Source of the DNA: Clostridia bacterium
GTDB lineage: Bacteria > Bacillota > Clostridia > Oscillospirales > CAG-272
Direction of reading: 5' to 3'
DNA length: 64,000 bases
Assembly: GCA_017622085.1 (NCBI GenBank)
Contig: JAGARU010000124.1
Coordinates: 1-64,000, forward strand
The position numbers were made by a program, and so were the translations under genes. This document shows positions 9,018 to 17,133 of the stretch, one piece after another; positions within the stretch are counted from its first letter, which is position 1; every line of letters begins with the position of its first letter. The notes beneath the pieces were generated by a model. The model worked only from the letters and a program-made list of their open reading frames with translations. It was not told the DNA's origin and did not search any database.

Positions 9018-10457
9018 ATGATGAAAAAATTATCCGTATTTTTGAGTATTTTCCTTACACTTGTGTTGGTTTTGGCCTCCTGCGGAGGCGAGCCTGCCGT
9101 AACCACCCCCGACACGACCACTCCGGCTGACACCACCCCTGCGGTTACCGAGCCGAATTCGGCCGCCGCCCTTTGGACACAGATCGAGCAGGCCATGGAC
9201 GCCCTTACCTCCTATGAGTCTGAAATGTCCATGGATATGACGATGTACGTGGAGGGCTATAAAATTGTCGGTACGTCCACCGGACGCACCGTGGAGATTG
9301 CGCGGGAAAACGATTTTTACTATTACCAGATGATCACCACCACCGCCAAATCGGAGGAAATGTTGGTGGATCAGACGACCGTCAATCTGATGGGCTATGA
9401 GAACAATAAAATGTTCCACTCCTATACGGAAAACGGGGTAGAGAAGCAACGGTTTGTTTCCCGCATTCTGCCGGAGAATTTTGCGGCCTATCTTGCGGAA
9501 AAGAATGGTGAGGAGATCAATTTCAGCGATTGCGTAAATGCCAGCTTCCGAAAGAATGAGGATGGCACCTGGACGCTTGTCTATTCGGGCTACACCAGCC
9601 GTACCATCAACACCCTGACCGAATCCTTGGGTCTTGTGGCCGACACCATGGGCGCACCCATTGTGGATATGGAGATCACCATAACGGCCGATGCGGAATA
9701 TCGCGTTCAAAGGCTGGAGTATTCCTTTGTGTTTGCCGAGCAAGCAACCGCCTCACCGGTTGTTCAAATGACCGCAACCTACTCAAATTATAATACGGCC
9801 ACTCCGGTTGAGGGGGCTTTTGACCCTGCCACCTACATGGAGATCCCGGACATTCGTATCCTCAGCTGGATCACCGACAGTCTGACGGAATATTCAAACG
9901 CCGACCAAGGCGCCTTTACGCTGGAGATCAAGCAGACCACCAAGGCTCTGGGCAGCACCCACACCTATACGGAGACCGATACGGTTTCTTACGGAAAGAA
10001 GAACGGCGCATACTTTTATGATATCGGTGTTGTGACCTCGGACGGTACGATGTCGCTTCAGTTCAGCAACAATCTTCAAACCGTGGTAATCGATGGGGAG
10101 ACGTATAGCGAATACGCTACCTCCGCTGATGCAAAGGCTACGGTGGACAGCCTGATCCACACCGCCGGATATAATGAGCTGTTGGTTTACGAAATGACGA
10201 AGGTGAGTGATGGCGTTTATGCCTTAAACTGCACCGTGGAGCCGATGCTCCGCGATTCCGTGCTCCAAAGTTTGGGCGGAGGCTTTTGCGACGATAGCTC
10301 GCAAATCATCCTTGTTACAATCAAGGACGGCAAGGTAGAAAAGCTGGAGAGCTCCATCACAATCAAGGGCCGTGTTCAGTCGGGCAGCGTTTCCTTTACC
10401 TTGGAGCTGGATACCGTCAATACCTTCCACACCGAAGGAATCCCCGCCACGGAATGA
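9018..10457 (+). CDS. Predicted lipoprotein with Thr/Pro linker, unknown function
   Basis: 479 residues beginning MMKKLSVF. A lipoprotein signal peptide ends at the lipobox LASC, then comes a Thr/Pro/Asp-rich linker (TTPDTTTPADTTP) and two similar beta-rich halves of about 200 residues, each containing a pattern of amphipathic strands and YxGYxxxT-like segments. The two halves suggest a LolA/LppX-like duplicated fold, which is inference only. Anchored outside the membrane. Start chosen at 9018, nine bases after GGAGG; a second ATG follows at once. It has its own promoter and terminator, so it is monocistronic. Confidence 0.8.
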   Translation: MMKKLSVFLSIFLTLVLVLASCGGEPAVTTPDTTTPADTTPAVTEPNSAAALWTQIEQAMDALTSYESEMSMDMTMYVEGYKIVGTSTGRTVEIARENDFYYYQMITTTAKSEEMLVDQTTVNLMGYENNKMFHSYTENGVEKQRFVSRILPENFAAYLAEKNGEEINFSDCVNASFRKNEDGTWTLVYSGYTSRTINTLTESLGLVADTMGAPIVDMEITITADAEYRVQRLEYSFVFAEQATASPVVQMTATYSNYNTATPVEGAFDPATYMEIPDIRILSWITDSLTEYSNADQGAFTLEIKQTTKALGSTHTYTETDTVSYGKKNGAYFYDIGVVTSDGTMSLQFSNNLQTVVIDGETYSEYATSADAKATVDSLIHTAGYNELLVYEMTKVSDGVYALNCTVEPMLRDSVLQSLGGGFCDDSSQIILVTIKDGKVEKLESSITIKGRVQSGSVSFTLELDTVNTFHTEGIPATE

Positions 10458-10521
10458 AACGTGCGTGCGATCCGCGGAAGGATAGCTTTTAATTTTTCAT
10501 AGAATACGTTACCTATCAGAA

Positions 10522-10554
10522 GGACAGAGACCGTTTTACGTTCTCTGTTCTTTT
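10522..10554 (+). terminator. Intrinsic terminator after lipoprotein gene
   Basis: Stem ACAGAGA / TCTCTGT with an imperfect inner part, followed by TTCTTTT. Confidence 0.7.
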
Positions 10555-10579
10555 GCTTATCGGCGGGCGTTATTTTCTC

Positions 10580-10608
10580 TTGACCGAGCCGGCAGGATTT
10601 GCTAAAAT
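10580..10608 (+). promoter_or_regulatory. Promoter of winged-helix glycosylase-like gene
   Basis: TTGACC (10580-10585), 17 bases, TAAAAT (10603-10608). Confidence 0.75.
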
Positions 10609-10635
10609 AAAAGAAAGTACAAGGGGAGGGATGAT

Positions 10636-11688
10636 ATGACGATCGATGAAATCAAGCTTTGCCGCTTGGTCAATCAGCACCTGGTCACCCCGACGGACAA
10701 AAAGACCGTCGTGCAGGATCTGATGGGTGTACAGGCGCAGTTTATGTCAAACGCCATGCACGCCTTGCGGATTCGCTGTACCGATTATGAGGACTTAGCC
10801 GTGGAGGAGAATCTGGTCAAGAGCTGGACGGTGCGCGGTACCGTGCACGTGTTTGCCCGGGAGGATCTTCCCCTGTTCATTCGCGCAAACGGCGGGCAGG
10901 ACTACCGCAAAAATCAGTGGAACGGCCGCCGGTTCTGGAACGCCCGGGATCAATGGGCCCTCACGCCGGATCGGCAACGCTATTTTTCCGAGATCATCCT
11001 TTCCGCCTTGCAGAGCGGTTCCCGAACCCGCGAGGAGCTGAAGCTCCTGTGCCGCGATGAAGGAATGACCACCCCGGAGGAGGACAGTATGTTTGACCCG
11101 TGGGGCGGCGGCATCCGCGAGCTGTGCGAGCGTGGTTTTCTCTCTTATACGGTGGAGGAGGAAAAGCGCTTTTGCCTCCTGCCTTCCTATACGCCCATGA
11201 CTGAGGAGGCGGCCGAGCGGGAGATGGCGCGCCGCTATTTTACGTGCTACGGGCCTGCCACCGTTCACGACGCAATGTATTATTTCCACGCCACCGCCGC
11301 CAAGGTTAAAGCCTGGCTTTCCAACCTTCCCGTCACATCCTTTGAATGTGGGGGAAAGACCTATTATTTCATCAAAACTGACAAAAATTACGATCAGAAT
11401 TTGCCAAAATGCCTGTTCTTGGCCGGCTTTGACCCGCTGATGCTGGGCTACGAAAAGAAGGAAAGCCTGTACCTTGCCGGAGAAAATCTCCGCGCGATTT
11501 TTAATTTGGCCGGCATCGTTATGCCTGCCATCCTGCTTGACGGGCAAGTTGTGGCGCGCTACAAAAAGAAGGACAAAAAGCTTCGCATGGAGCCATTCCG
11601 AGCGCTTTCTGCCACCGAACAGAGCATCCTTCGCGCCAAGGCAGAAGCGCTTTGGCCGGAGCTGACAAAAATCGAATTTGCAGAATAG
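10636..11688 (+). CDS. Winged-helix DNA-binding protein, AlkZ/YcaQ-like (HTH_42)
   Basis: 350 residues with the HTH_42 architecture: LMGVQAQ near the N-terminus, then several winged-helix-like segments and a C-terminal part with LFLAGFDPLMLGY and a barrel-like end. Gln33-Ala34-Gln35 matches the QxQ motif of AlkZ-type glycosylases, which unhook DNA interstrand crosslinks; other family members carry QxD. A DNA-repair glycosylase role is therefore plausible but not proven. GGGGAGGG ribosome binding site just before ATG 10636; own promoter. Confidence 0.8.
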   Translation: MTIDEIKLCRLVNQHLVTPTDKKTVVQDLMGVQAQFMSNAMHALRIRCTDYEDLAVEENLVKSWTVRGTVHVFAREDLPLFIRANGGQDYRKNQWNGRRFWNARDQWALTPDRQRYFSEIILSALQSGSRTREELKLLCRDEGMTTPEEDSMFDPWGGGIRELCERGFLSYTVEEEKRFCLLPSYTPMTEEAAEREMARRYFTCYGPATVHDAMYYFHATAAKVKAWLSNLPVTSFECGGKTYYFIKTDKNYDQNLPKCLFLAGFDPLMLGYEKKESLYLAGENLRAIFNLAGIVMPAILLDGQVVARYKKKDKKLRMEPFRALSATEQSILRAKAEALWPELTKIEFAE

Positions 11689-11729
11689 ATCACCCAAAAC
11701 CCGGCATACTAATACCGAGGTGATGAAGC

Positions 11730-11903
11730 ATGGAAAGTAAAAAATACTGCAAGGAGGGCGACGGAAAGCATCTGACGGAAACCGAAACCTTGGATCCTTC
11801 CGTTCCCAACCGCGCAAGAACCGAAATGAAGGCGGATGAGGTGAAAAACGAAAATCCCAGCCGCCGCGCCGGCAAATTCCTCGCTCCTACTGTTGAGGAT
11901 TAA
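11730..11903 (+). CDS. Small charged protein, 57 residues, unknown
   Basis: Reads MESKKYCKEGDGKHLTET and ends RRAGKFLAPTVED. It is preceded by an almost perfect ribosome binding site (GAGGTGAT, five bases before ATG 11730). The protein is hydrophilic with no membrane helix, and one Cys at position 7. It follows the AlkZ-like gene by about 40 bases and ends just before a terminator, so it probably shares that transcript. I know of no family. Support comes from the site, clean frame and placement. Confidence 0.6.
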   Translation: MESKKYCKEGDGKHLTETETLDPSVPNRARTEMKADEVKNENPSRRAGKFLAPTVED

Positions 11904-11919
11904 ACGGCAAAAGAATGCA

Positions 11920-11954
11920 AAAAAGCACTTATGATGCGTCATAAGTGCTTTTTT
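11920..11954. terminator. Bidirectional terminator between convergent genes
   Basis: Stem AGCACTTATGA / TCATAAGTGCT with TGCG loop, A-tract on the left and T-tract on the right. It serves the small plus-strand gene and the DUF2264 gene. Confidence 0.9.
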
Positions 11955-11955
11955 C

Positions 11956-13659
11956 TTATTTGATTTTCTCACCCAGAACAAAGGTGGAGAACTTGGTCTC
12001 ACCCACGGGAATCCGGTGCTTCACGTAGGGCAACACCGTGTGGGGATAAAGCAAATTGCTGTTGGGCGTGCATTCCACGTAGCCGGGACGTCCGCCTCCG
12101 GCAAGACCCTCTACCCGGCACCGCAGGCCGTGGGAGGTAAGGGTAATTCCGGTGTCCCCACCCTCGGTCTGTACGTCCTTGGGGTCGTCAAAGGGTACGG
12201 CAAAGCCACAGTCGTAGCATTTGCATTCCACCTCGCTGATGACCGTGTGCTTCCGCACGTGGCCATTGTCCTTGGGAATCAGCTTGGTGCGTACCACCAC
12301 GCCCTCAAAGGGCGACCACTCTGCGTAAAGCATGCCGTCCTCCATCTTGAAGTCCCGATTTTCCTGCCGTACGAAAATGCGTCCCGTGTACTCAAAGGCC
12401 AGCATGGAGTCCGGCGCCTGCTTGGATAAGCTGTAGTCGGTGCGGGGGCAGGAGAAGGAGAACAGGGTGGAATAGGCAAACTTCATGTACTTCTGGGGGT
12501 AATGCACACCCCACATATCCGCCTGGTTGCCGCCCAAAATTACCGTATCTGTGGGTGTTTTCTGGATCAGCATAAAGGGAATGGGCAGAGCCTTGACGCC
12601 TTCCCCCACGGGATAGGGCAGCTCCTCTGCCGCGTAGAAGGGATGCTCCGCCGGAAGCGCAAGGAACAAAAAGGCCTTCATGGCCCAATAGGGCGCGCCA
12701 AAGCCGTTGTATTCCTCGCTGATGTTCAGATTGGGATATCCGTAGCCCACGCTGAGAATGCCGGCGTTATCAAAAATGGGCTTTTCAAGGAAGAAACGCA
12801 AATTGCGGTTGATCACACCCTTAATGACACCCAAGGGCAACGCATCTACCTCCGCATAAGCAAGGGCAGAGAAGAAGGCCACCTGCGCAAAGCGGTAGAT
12901 CATAGAGCGACCAAAGGGAACGCCTTCACCCGCTTTATCAAAGAAGTGGATGAACTCCAGTGCAAAGGCCGCCGCCCGTTCCCGGTACCGGGCACACCGC
13001 TCCGGGTCAAGGGCGTTCATTTCCTTTGCGTAGATTAAGGCGTAGAAATGGATGGCAAAGGCCACGTAGTAATCCCGACGGTGGTAATGTCCGTCTCCGT
13101 ACCAGCCGTCACGAATGTAAATGCCCTCTACCTCGCGGAGATCCTTTTCGAGATTCTCCTCGGAGTAGGGCAAGCCCAGCTTCTTCTTGGCCGCATTCAT
13201 CAGAATACGGAAAAACAGCCAGTTGTTAATGGGCATATCTACCTGATTGATGGAGTCGGTGTAAGCAATAAAATGTGCCTTTTCTTCCTCGCTCATGCCT
13301 CCAAGCACAAGCTCCGGGCAAAGGAACAGGCCCAGGGCCATGGGCGCAAATTCTACAAATCTCTGGTCGCCCAGCCTGTCGGGCATGCCCCAGAATTCGT
13401 CGGAGGCAGGATCGGTACCTGCCCGAAAGGCGTTTTTGTAAACGTCACGGAACAGTTTCTCCTTGGGGTCGCCCGCCCACAGGGGGATCAGCGCCCAAAG
13501 AATGCGGAGTGCGCCTTCTTTTTCCTGACAGTCTGTATTGTAATGAGCTCCCGCGCCGCATAGCTTCAGCCGAGCGCCCTTGGGAGAATAGAACCGTCTG
13601 GCCGGTTCTATCAGGGTCTCAATCAGGGCACGGTAGTCCTCACGTGTATGTAAATTCAT
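11956..13659 (-). CDS. DUF2264 family protein, probable carbohydrate-active enzyme
   Basis: 567 residues, cytoplasmic (no signal peptide). Motifs seen in the DUF2264 family: FWGMPDRLGDQRFVEFAP, NNWLFFRILMN, DGWYGDGHYHRRDYY and SEEYNGFGAPYWAMKAF. These suit an alpha/alpha barrel with acidic active-site residues, followed by a beta-rich C-terminal domain. Members often sit beside glycan lyases and hydrolases; I recall some being placed among beta-glucuronidase-type hydrolases but cannot verify that here. Neighbouring GH29 and GH127 genes support a role in plant or host polysaccharide use. Promoter with a perfect palindrome lies upstream. Confidence 0.8.
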   Translation of the reverse strand: MNLHTREDYRALIETLIEPARRFYSPKGARLKLCGAGAHYNTDCQEKEGALRILWALIPLWAGDPKEKLFRDVYKNAFRAGTDPASDEFWGMPDRLGDQRFVEFAPMALGLFLCPELVLGGMSEEEKAHFIAYTDSINQVDMPINNWLFFRILMNAAKKKLGLPYSEENLEKDLREVEGIYIRDGWYGDGHYHRRDYYVAFAIHFYALIYAKEMNALDPERCARYRERAAAFALEFIHFFDKAGEGVPFGRSMIYRFAQVAFFSALAYAEVDALPLGVIKGVINRNLRFFLEKPIFDNAGILSVGYGYPNLNISEEYNGFGAPYWAMKAFLFLALPAEHPFYAAEELPYPVGEGVKALPIPFMLIQKTPTDTVILGGNQADMWGVHYPQKYMKFAYSTLFSFSCPRTDYSLSKQAPDSMLAFEYTGRIFVRQENRDFKMEDGMLYAEWSPFEGVVVRTKLIPKDNGHVRKHTVISEVECKCYDCGFAVPFDDPKDVQTEGGDTGITLTSHGLRCRVEGLAGGGRPGYVECTPNSNLLYPHTVLPYVKHRIPVGETKFSTFVLGEKIK

Positions 13660-13679
13660 AGCAGTAACCTCGTTTTGTG

Positions 13680-13720
13680 ATGCATATATGCATTATAGCA
13701 AATGAAGAAACCAAAAGCAA
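13680..13720 (-). promoter_or_regulatory. Promoter of DUF2264 gene with palindromic operator candidate
   Basis: On the minus strand TTGCTT (13720-13715), 17 bases, TATAAT (13697-13692). The perfect 14-base palindrome ATGCATATATGCAT (13680-13693) overlaps the end of the -10 box and the start point, where a repressor would block transcription. Confidence 0.7.
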
Positions 13721-13745
13721 CCCAAAAATTAAATTCCCCATTCCC

Positions 13746-13774
13746 TTGCATCCCTTGCCCGGATGTGGTAAAAT
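13746..13774 (+). promoter_or_regulatory. Promoter of amidohydrolase stub and second GH29 gene
   Basis: TTGCAT (13746-13751), 17 bases, TAAAAT (13769-13774). Confidence 0.6.
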
Positions 13775-13805
13775 GAGAACGAATCTACCAACTGGAGGCA
13801 ACACA

Positions 13806-14009
13806 ATGGACTGGAAAACGTATTTTGCCGAGCTTGGCGTGGATAGCCACCTCCACATGTACAACTGGAACGACCCCAAGACCGGGGAGCATTTCCTGCA
13901 CGGCCTTGAGGAATCTAAGGAGGTCATGAGCCTTCGTTCGTATAACATCACCGTCTTTCCGTCCGGTGCTTGTCAGGAAATCGAGCGCTTGGCCGCCAAG
14001 ATACTTTAA
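13806..14009 (+). pseudogene. Truncated amidohydrolase N-terminus (67 residues)
   Basis: Starts at ATG 13806 with GGAGG eight bases upstream. It contains GVDSHLHMYNW, the HxH metal site of the amidohydrolase/TIM-barrel superfamily, then a segment that aligns with the first 40 residues of the full-length amidohydrolase at 22191-23249 (VIDSHLHIEGF). A real enzyme of this family has about 280-350 residues; this one stops after 67. Either it is the remnant of an internal deletion or a short protein kept for translation coupling, since its stop lies 1-2 bases before the ribosome binding site of the next gene. Confidence 0.55.
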
Positions 14010-14018
14010 GGAGGTACT

Positions 14019-14924
14019 ATGACACACAGAACCGATTGGTTTCACGAGGCCGGCTTTGGCCTTTTCATTCACTGGACCACCTTCTCCTTGCCGGAGAACG
14101 GCGAGAAAAAGGACTATTTCAAGGCTGTTGAGGATTTCGATTTAGACACCTTTGTGTCGCAGGTGGTTGCCTCCGGCGCTAAATTCCTGTTTATTACCAC
14201 CTCCCATGCGGATATGAAGCTTCCGTTCCCCCTGCCGGAGCTGGATGCCATCGTACCCGACCATACCGCCAAGCGGGATCTGATCGGCGAGCTTTCTGAC
14301 CGATTGGCGCCCCATGGCATCCGCCTGATGCTCTACTTTAACGGAGAGGGCTCCACCGATCCCGCCTGGCAGGAGGCCACCGGCTTTAAAACCGATCCTG
14401 AGGGCCACGCCGAGTATTGCTATCGGGTAACTGAGGCCATTTCCCGCAAGTACGGCCAAAAGATCCACGGTTGGTGGATTGATTGCTGCTATGAACCGCC
14501 CATTTGCGGCGGGCGGGGCACTCGCTACGATTATGCGCGCTACGCCGCTTGCCTTCGCGCCGGAAATCCGGAGTCCATTGTGGCCTTTAATTTCCGCGGC
14601 ACGGAGCCTTGGGGCTGTGACTGGGGCGTTGATATTGAGGACTACCAGGCCGGAGAGGAAAACGGGCTGGACGTTCTGCCCACCCACCGCTTTAACGGTG
14701 AGAGCAAGACCCAGTGGTTTGGCCTTTGTTGGATGGACGACTATTGGGTCCACGAAAAGCCGGGAACGCCTACCCCTCGCTACGATAACGAGACCGTTCT
14801 TGCCTACGTGCGCAAGATCAAGGAAAACGGCGGCGTGTTCGCCTATAATACCGCTCCCTATCAGGAGGGACATATTTCCGCTCCTGTCATGGAGCAGCTC
14901 ACGTGGCTTCGCGACAAGATATAA
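14019..14924 (+). CDS. Divergent GH29-like glycoside hydrolase
   Basis: 301 residues, short for GH29, covering only the barrel. The start FHEAGFGLFIHWTTFSLP and GWWIDCC (Asp155 at the nucleophile position) fit alpha-L-fucosidase-type barrels. The usual HHDGF motif is replaced by TSHADM, so the substrate or activity may differ. Strong GGAGG site before ATG 14019. No signal peptide. Probably co-transcribed with the preceding amidohydrolase stub and ended by a perfect palindromic terminator. Confidence 0.75.
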   Translation: MTHRTDWFHEAGFGLFIHWTTFSLPENGEKKDYFKAVEDFDLDTFVSQVVASGAKFLFITTSHADMKLPFPLPELDAIVPDHTAKRDLIGELSDRLAPHGIRLMLYFNGEGSTDPAWQEATGFKTDPEGHAEYCYRVTEAISRKYGQKIHGWWIDCCYEPPICGGRGTRYDYARYAACLRAGNPESIVAFNFRGTEPWGCDWGVDIEDYQAGEENGLDVLPTHRFNGESKTQWFGLCWMDDYWVHEKPGTPTPRYDNETVLAYVRKIKENGGVFAYNTAPYQEGHISAPVMEQLTWLRDKI

Positions 14925-14932
14925 AGCATAAG

Positions 14933-14974
14933 AAAAAGTCATGATAAAGCGGCCGCTTTATCATGACTTTTTTT
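14933..14974. terminator. Strong bidirectional terminator
   Basis: Nearly perfect palindrome: AAAGTCATGATAAAGCGG with its complement, flanked by A and T tracts. It ends the GH29-like gene and possibly the opposing XRE gene. Confidence 0.9.
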
Positions 14975-15002
14975 GTGGATACACGGATTTGGGAGGGAAT
15001 TT

Positions 15003-15203
15003 TCATGCAAAGAAATCCCCCACCACACATCCGATCAGCGCGGCAATGTCCGGCAGAAAGGTAATATCTGGGTAGCATTCTACCCGCTCCCACTTGGAGA
15101 CCGCCTGGGGCGTTACCCCAAGCCGCTCTCCAAATTCCTCCTGTGTCAGCTTGTGCTCCCGCCGAAAGCACTTGATCCTCTCGGCAATAATTACTTTACT
15201 CAT
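15003..15203 (-). CDS. Small XRE-family DNA-binding protein
   Basis: 66 residues, almost entirely a Cro/CI-type helix-turn-helix: LTQEEFGERLGVTPQAVSKW. It is the last gene of a four-gene minus-strand unit and starts one base after the ArsR/DUF2087 stop. Likely a small transcription regulator; its targets are unknown. Confidence 0.85.
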   Translation of the reverse strand: MSKVIIAERIKCFRREHKLTQEEFGERLGVTPQAVSKWERVECYPDITFLPDIAALIGCVVGDFFA

Positions 15204-15204
15204 T

Positions 15205-15735
15205 TCACGTTACCCGATAGACGTCGTTATCCCGCGTCATCATACCAAACGCGATCATTTCCCGCCGGATAAAGCAGTGGTCCTCATGGAACCGATGAAT
15301 GATCTCGTTCACTTCCTTTTCGCTGTAATCCCGTCCCGCCTCAAAGGCACGGGCAATCTCGGAGAGCACGATCTCCCGCTTCTTGCGCTGGGTGGGAATC
15401 TGGGTTAGCCGTCCGTACTTAAAGAAGTGTGCCAGCACCTCCTTGCGGTACTTTTCCTCCTCGTCCACTACCGGCTGCTCCTTGCGGATCAGCTCCATCA
15501 AGGGGCGATCGAAAATATCCCGATTCAGAGAATAGATCATGTAGAACTGCGACCGCGCACAGTTTACCACTCCCGCCGCCTCCATTTTTTTCAGATGATA
15601 GCAAATGGTGGCAGGCGTCAGGGAAAGCTCGCAAGCCAGCTTTTCCACGTACGAATCCTCCCGCATCAGGAGGTTCAGAATTTCCAGTCGCGTTTCATCC
15701 GCGATCAGCTTTAAAAGCGCCAGCTTTTCCTTCAT
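15205..15735 (-). CDS. ArsR-type regulator with DUF2087 domain
   Basis: 176 residues from ATG 15735 (GGAGG seven bases upstream). Residues about 1-75 form an ArsR winged helix (LLKLIADETRLEILNLL, then a recognition helix LTPATICYHLKKM). The C-terminal 60 residues match DUF2087, often found in regulators: IPTQRKKREIVLSEIARAF to FGMMTRDNDVYRV. It probably controls this operon or nearby genes. Overlaps the preceding gene by ATGA, so translation is coupled. Confidence 0.88.
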   Translation of the reverse strand: MKEKLALLKLIADETRLEILNLLMREDSYVEKLACELSLTPATICYHLKKMEAAGVVNCARSQFYMIYSLNRDIFDRPLMELIRKEQPVVDEEEKYRKEVLAHFFKYGRLTQIPTQRKKREIVLSEIARAFEAGRDYSEKEVNEIIHRFHEDHCFIRREMIAFGMMTRDNDVYRVT

Positions 15736-16205
15736 TTTGCAGCCTCCTTCCATGCGTCGTACAGACATTCCTTGGCAAATCGATAGCCCTCCAGCCGGGC
15801 TTTCAGCTCTACGGCCTCCCAATCGGATGCGCCCATCAGGCGATCCTCACAGCTTGCAATGGCTTGGTCGGTAAAGGCCATAAAGCCAAGATATAAGCCG
15901 GCACTCGGCTGATCCTCTGCCGATTCATATTCCGCTAAAAGCTCGGGGCGAAGAAGGAGTGCCTCCTCGATTGGTGCAAGCACGTAATGCGTATCGACAA
16001 GCGTTGCCTTCAAGCGGTTGCTCTGAAGAAATCTTGCGTGTACGTTGCTGATGGCCGCATACCGATATTTGGCGCACTTGTATTCGGCCATTTGTTCTCT
16101 TTTTGCCGCAGGATCCTGATCCAGTGCATCCGTATAGGCGAGCAAACGGCGATTTTCCTCCCGCATTGCACGGGCAGCCGTCTCAAAAAATACAGATTCC
16201 ATCAT
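15732..16205 (-). CDS. Hypothetical protein, helical, 157 residues
   Basis: Mostly alpha-helical and charged, with no signal peptide or membrane helix. Contains ENRRLLAYTDALDQDP and a Tyr-rich stretch AEYKCAKYRYAAISNV. No family recognised. Overlaps both neighbours by 4 bases in an operon with another unknown protein and two regulators. Its size and helical character resemble the downstream partner of a small binding pair; this is inference. Confidence 0.7.
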   Translation of the reverse strand: MMESVFFETAARAMREENRRLLAYTDALDQDPAAKREQMAEYKCAKYRYAAISNVHARFLQSNRLKATLVDTHYVLAPIEEALLLRPELLAEYESAEDQPSAGLYLGFMAFTDQAIASCEDRLMGASDWEAVELKARLEGYRFAKECLYDAWKEAAK

Positions 16206-16705
16206 GCCTTCTCCTCAAGCAGGCCGGGGAACACGTTGTTTTTCCGTCTCCATGCTTCCCACGCGCCAAAAACGTTTTCTAAGGTGCCGATCTTGATGCG
16301 CATTTCCAAAATGCCGTCTGCGTCGCCGGCCTCCGTGGCGGACTCGAGCTCGCCGCGGTACTGGGGCAAGAACTGATCCCGCAGGAACAGCTCGGCTTGC
16401 CACGCGGCAATCCATTCGGCCTGCTCCTCCGCGCTCAACGCTTCAAAGGTCGCCTTCCAGTCGGAATGCTTTTCAAGAATACGGGAAATTACGGTTCTTC
16501 TTGTACGTATAACGCCCTCGCGCCCTCCGGTGGTGTTGATAAGAAAGCCGGCGTTCTGACACAGCGTATACATGCCAAGCTCCAGATGCACCGCTTTCTT
16601 TTCGGTTTTGTTTTCCTTGGGCGTAGCCGCCAACCGCGCCTCACACGCCCGCTTCTTTTCGCCAAGAATCTCAATCAAGGCTTTGTCAATTTCGAGATAA
16701 GTCAT
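16202..16705 (-). CDS. Hypothetical protein, helical, 167 residues
   Basis: First gene of the four-gene operon. Predicted soluble and helical. Motifs such as LGMYTLCQNAGFLINTTGG and a charged EKKRACEARLAATPKEN start are visible, but no family is recognised. It sits about 50 bases behind a consensus promoter, with GGAGAAAAC before the ATG. Acts in the cytoplasm, function unknown. Confidence 0.7.
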   Translation of the reverse strand: MTYLEIDKALIEILGEKKRACEARLAATPKENKTEKKAVHLELGMYTLCQNAGFLINTTGGREGVIRTRRTVISRILEKHSDWKATFEALSAEEQAEWIAAWQAELFLRDQFLPQYRGELESATEAGDADGILEMRIKIGTLENVFGAWEAWRRKNNVFPGLLEEKA

Positions 16706-16757
16706 TTGTTTTCTCCTTTCGTCTCGGCTTGGTTGCTTCTGTCGTAGCTACACTTAT

Positions 16758-16786
16758 ATTATAGCCATCGAATCACTTTTTGTCAA
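16758..16786 (-). promoter_or_regulatory. Consensus promoter of ArsR/XRE operon
   Basis: TTGACA (16786-16781), 17 bases, TATAAT (16763-16758): a perfect sigma-70/SigA consensus. AATCA / TGATT arms (14 apart) flank the -35 box and may form an operator, weakly supported. Confidence 0.85.
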
Positions 16787-16826
16787 CACTGATTTGATAA
16801 CTTTCTAATCATTAAACCGATGGTAG

Positions 16827-16856
16827 AAAAAAGAGCCACCCGCATGCGGGTGGCTC
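16827..16856 (-). terminator. Terminator of XRE gene
   Basis: A 24-base perfect palindrome (GAGCCACCCGCA and its complement, 16833-16856) followed on the minus strand by a T-run. Confidence 0.9.
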
Positions 16857-16864
16857 ATATTCAC

Positions 16865-17113
16865 TTATTGATTGATGTCAAGTCCTTCGAAAAAGCTCTC
16901 GTATGTGCAACCATAGATTTTACGAAGCTCTATCACAACACTAATTTTGATATTTAATTCACCGGCCTCATACTTTGCATAGGTGCTTCTACCGATATCG
17001 CAGCCCCTTCTTTGAAGTTCAGCGCACAGCTTTTCTTGGGAAAATCCATGTTTTTCCCGAAGAATACGGAGATTGTCTCCCATGCATCGGTCTCTTCGTA
17101 GCTTTTGTTCCAT
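16865..17113 (-). CDS. XRE-family transcriptional regulator, 82 residues
   Basis: Cro/CI-type helix-turn-helix: LRILREKHGFSQEKLCAEL, then GRSTYAKYEAGELN. Length fits a stand-alone small repressor. It is divergent from the YpsA-like gene, and two related inverted repeats lie in the shared region, one over the promoter of that gene. It is therefore the likely repressor of the divergent pair. Start ATG 17113 with AGAGG upstream. Confidence 0.85.
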   Translation of the reverse strand: MEQKLRRDRCMGDNLRILREKHGFSQEKLCAELQRRGCDIGRSTYAKYEAGELNIKISVVIELRKIYGCTYESFFEGLDINQ

Positions 17114-17133
17114 GTTTACCTCTGAACAGATTT

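Noticed and set aside
8924..9130. A short frame overlapping the start of the lipoprotein gene
   Set aside because: It lies over the promoter and ribosome binding site of the lipoprotein and has no ribosome binding site of its own.
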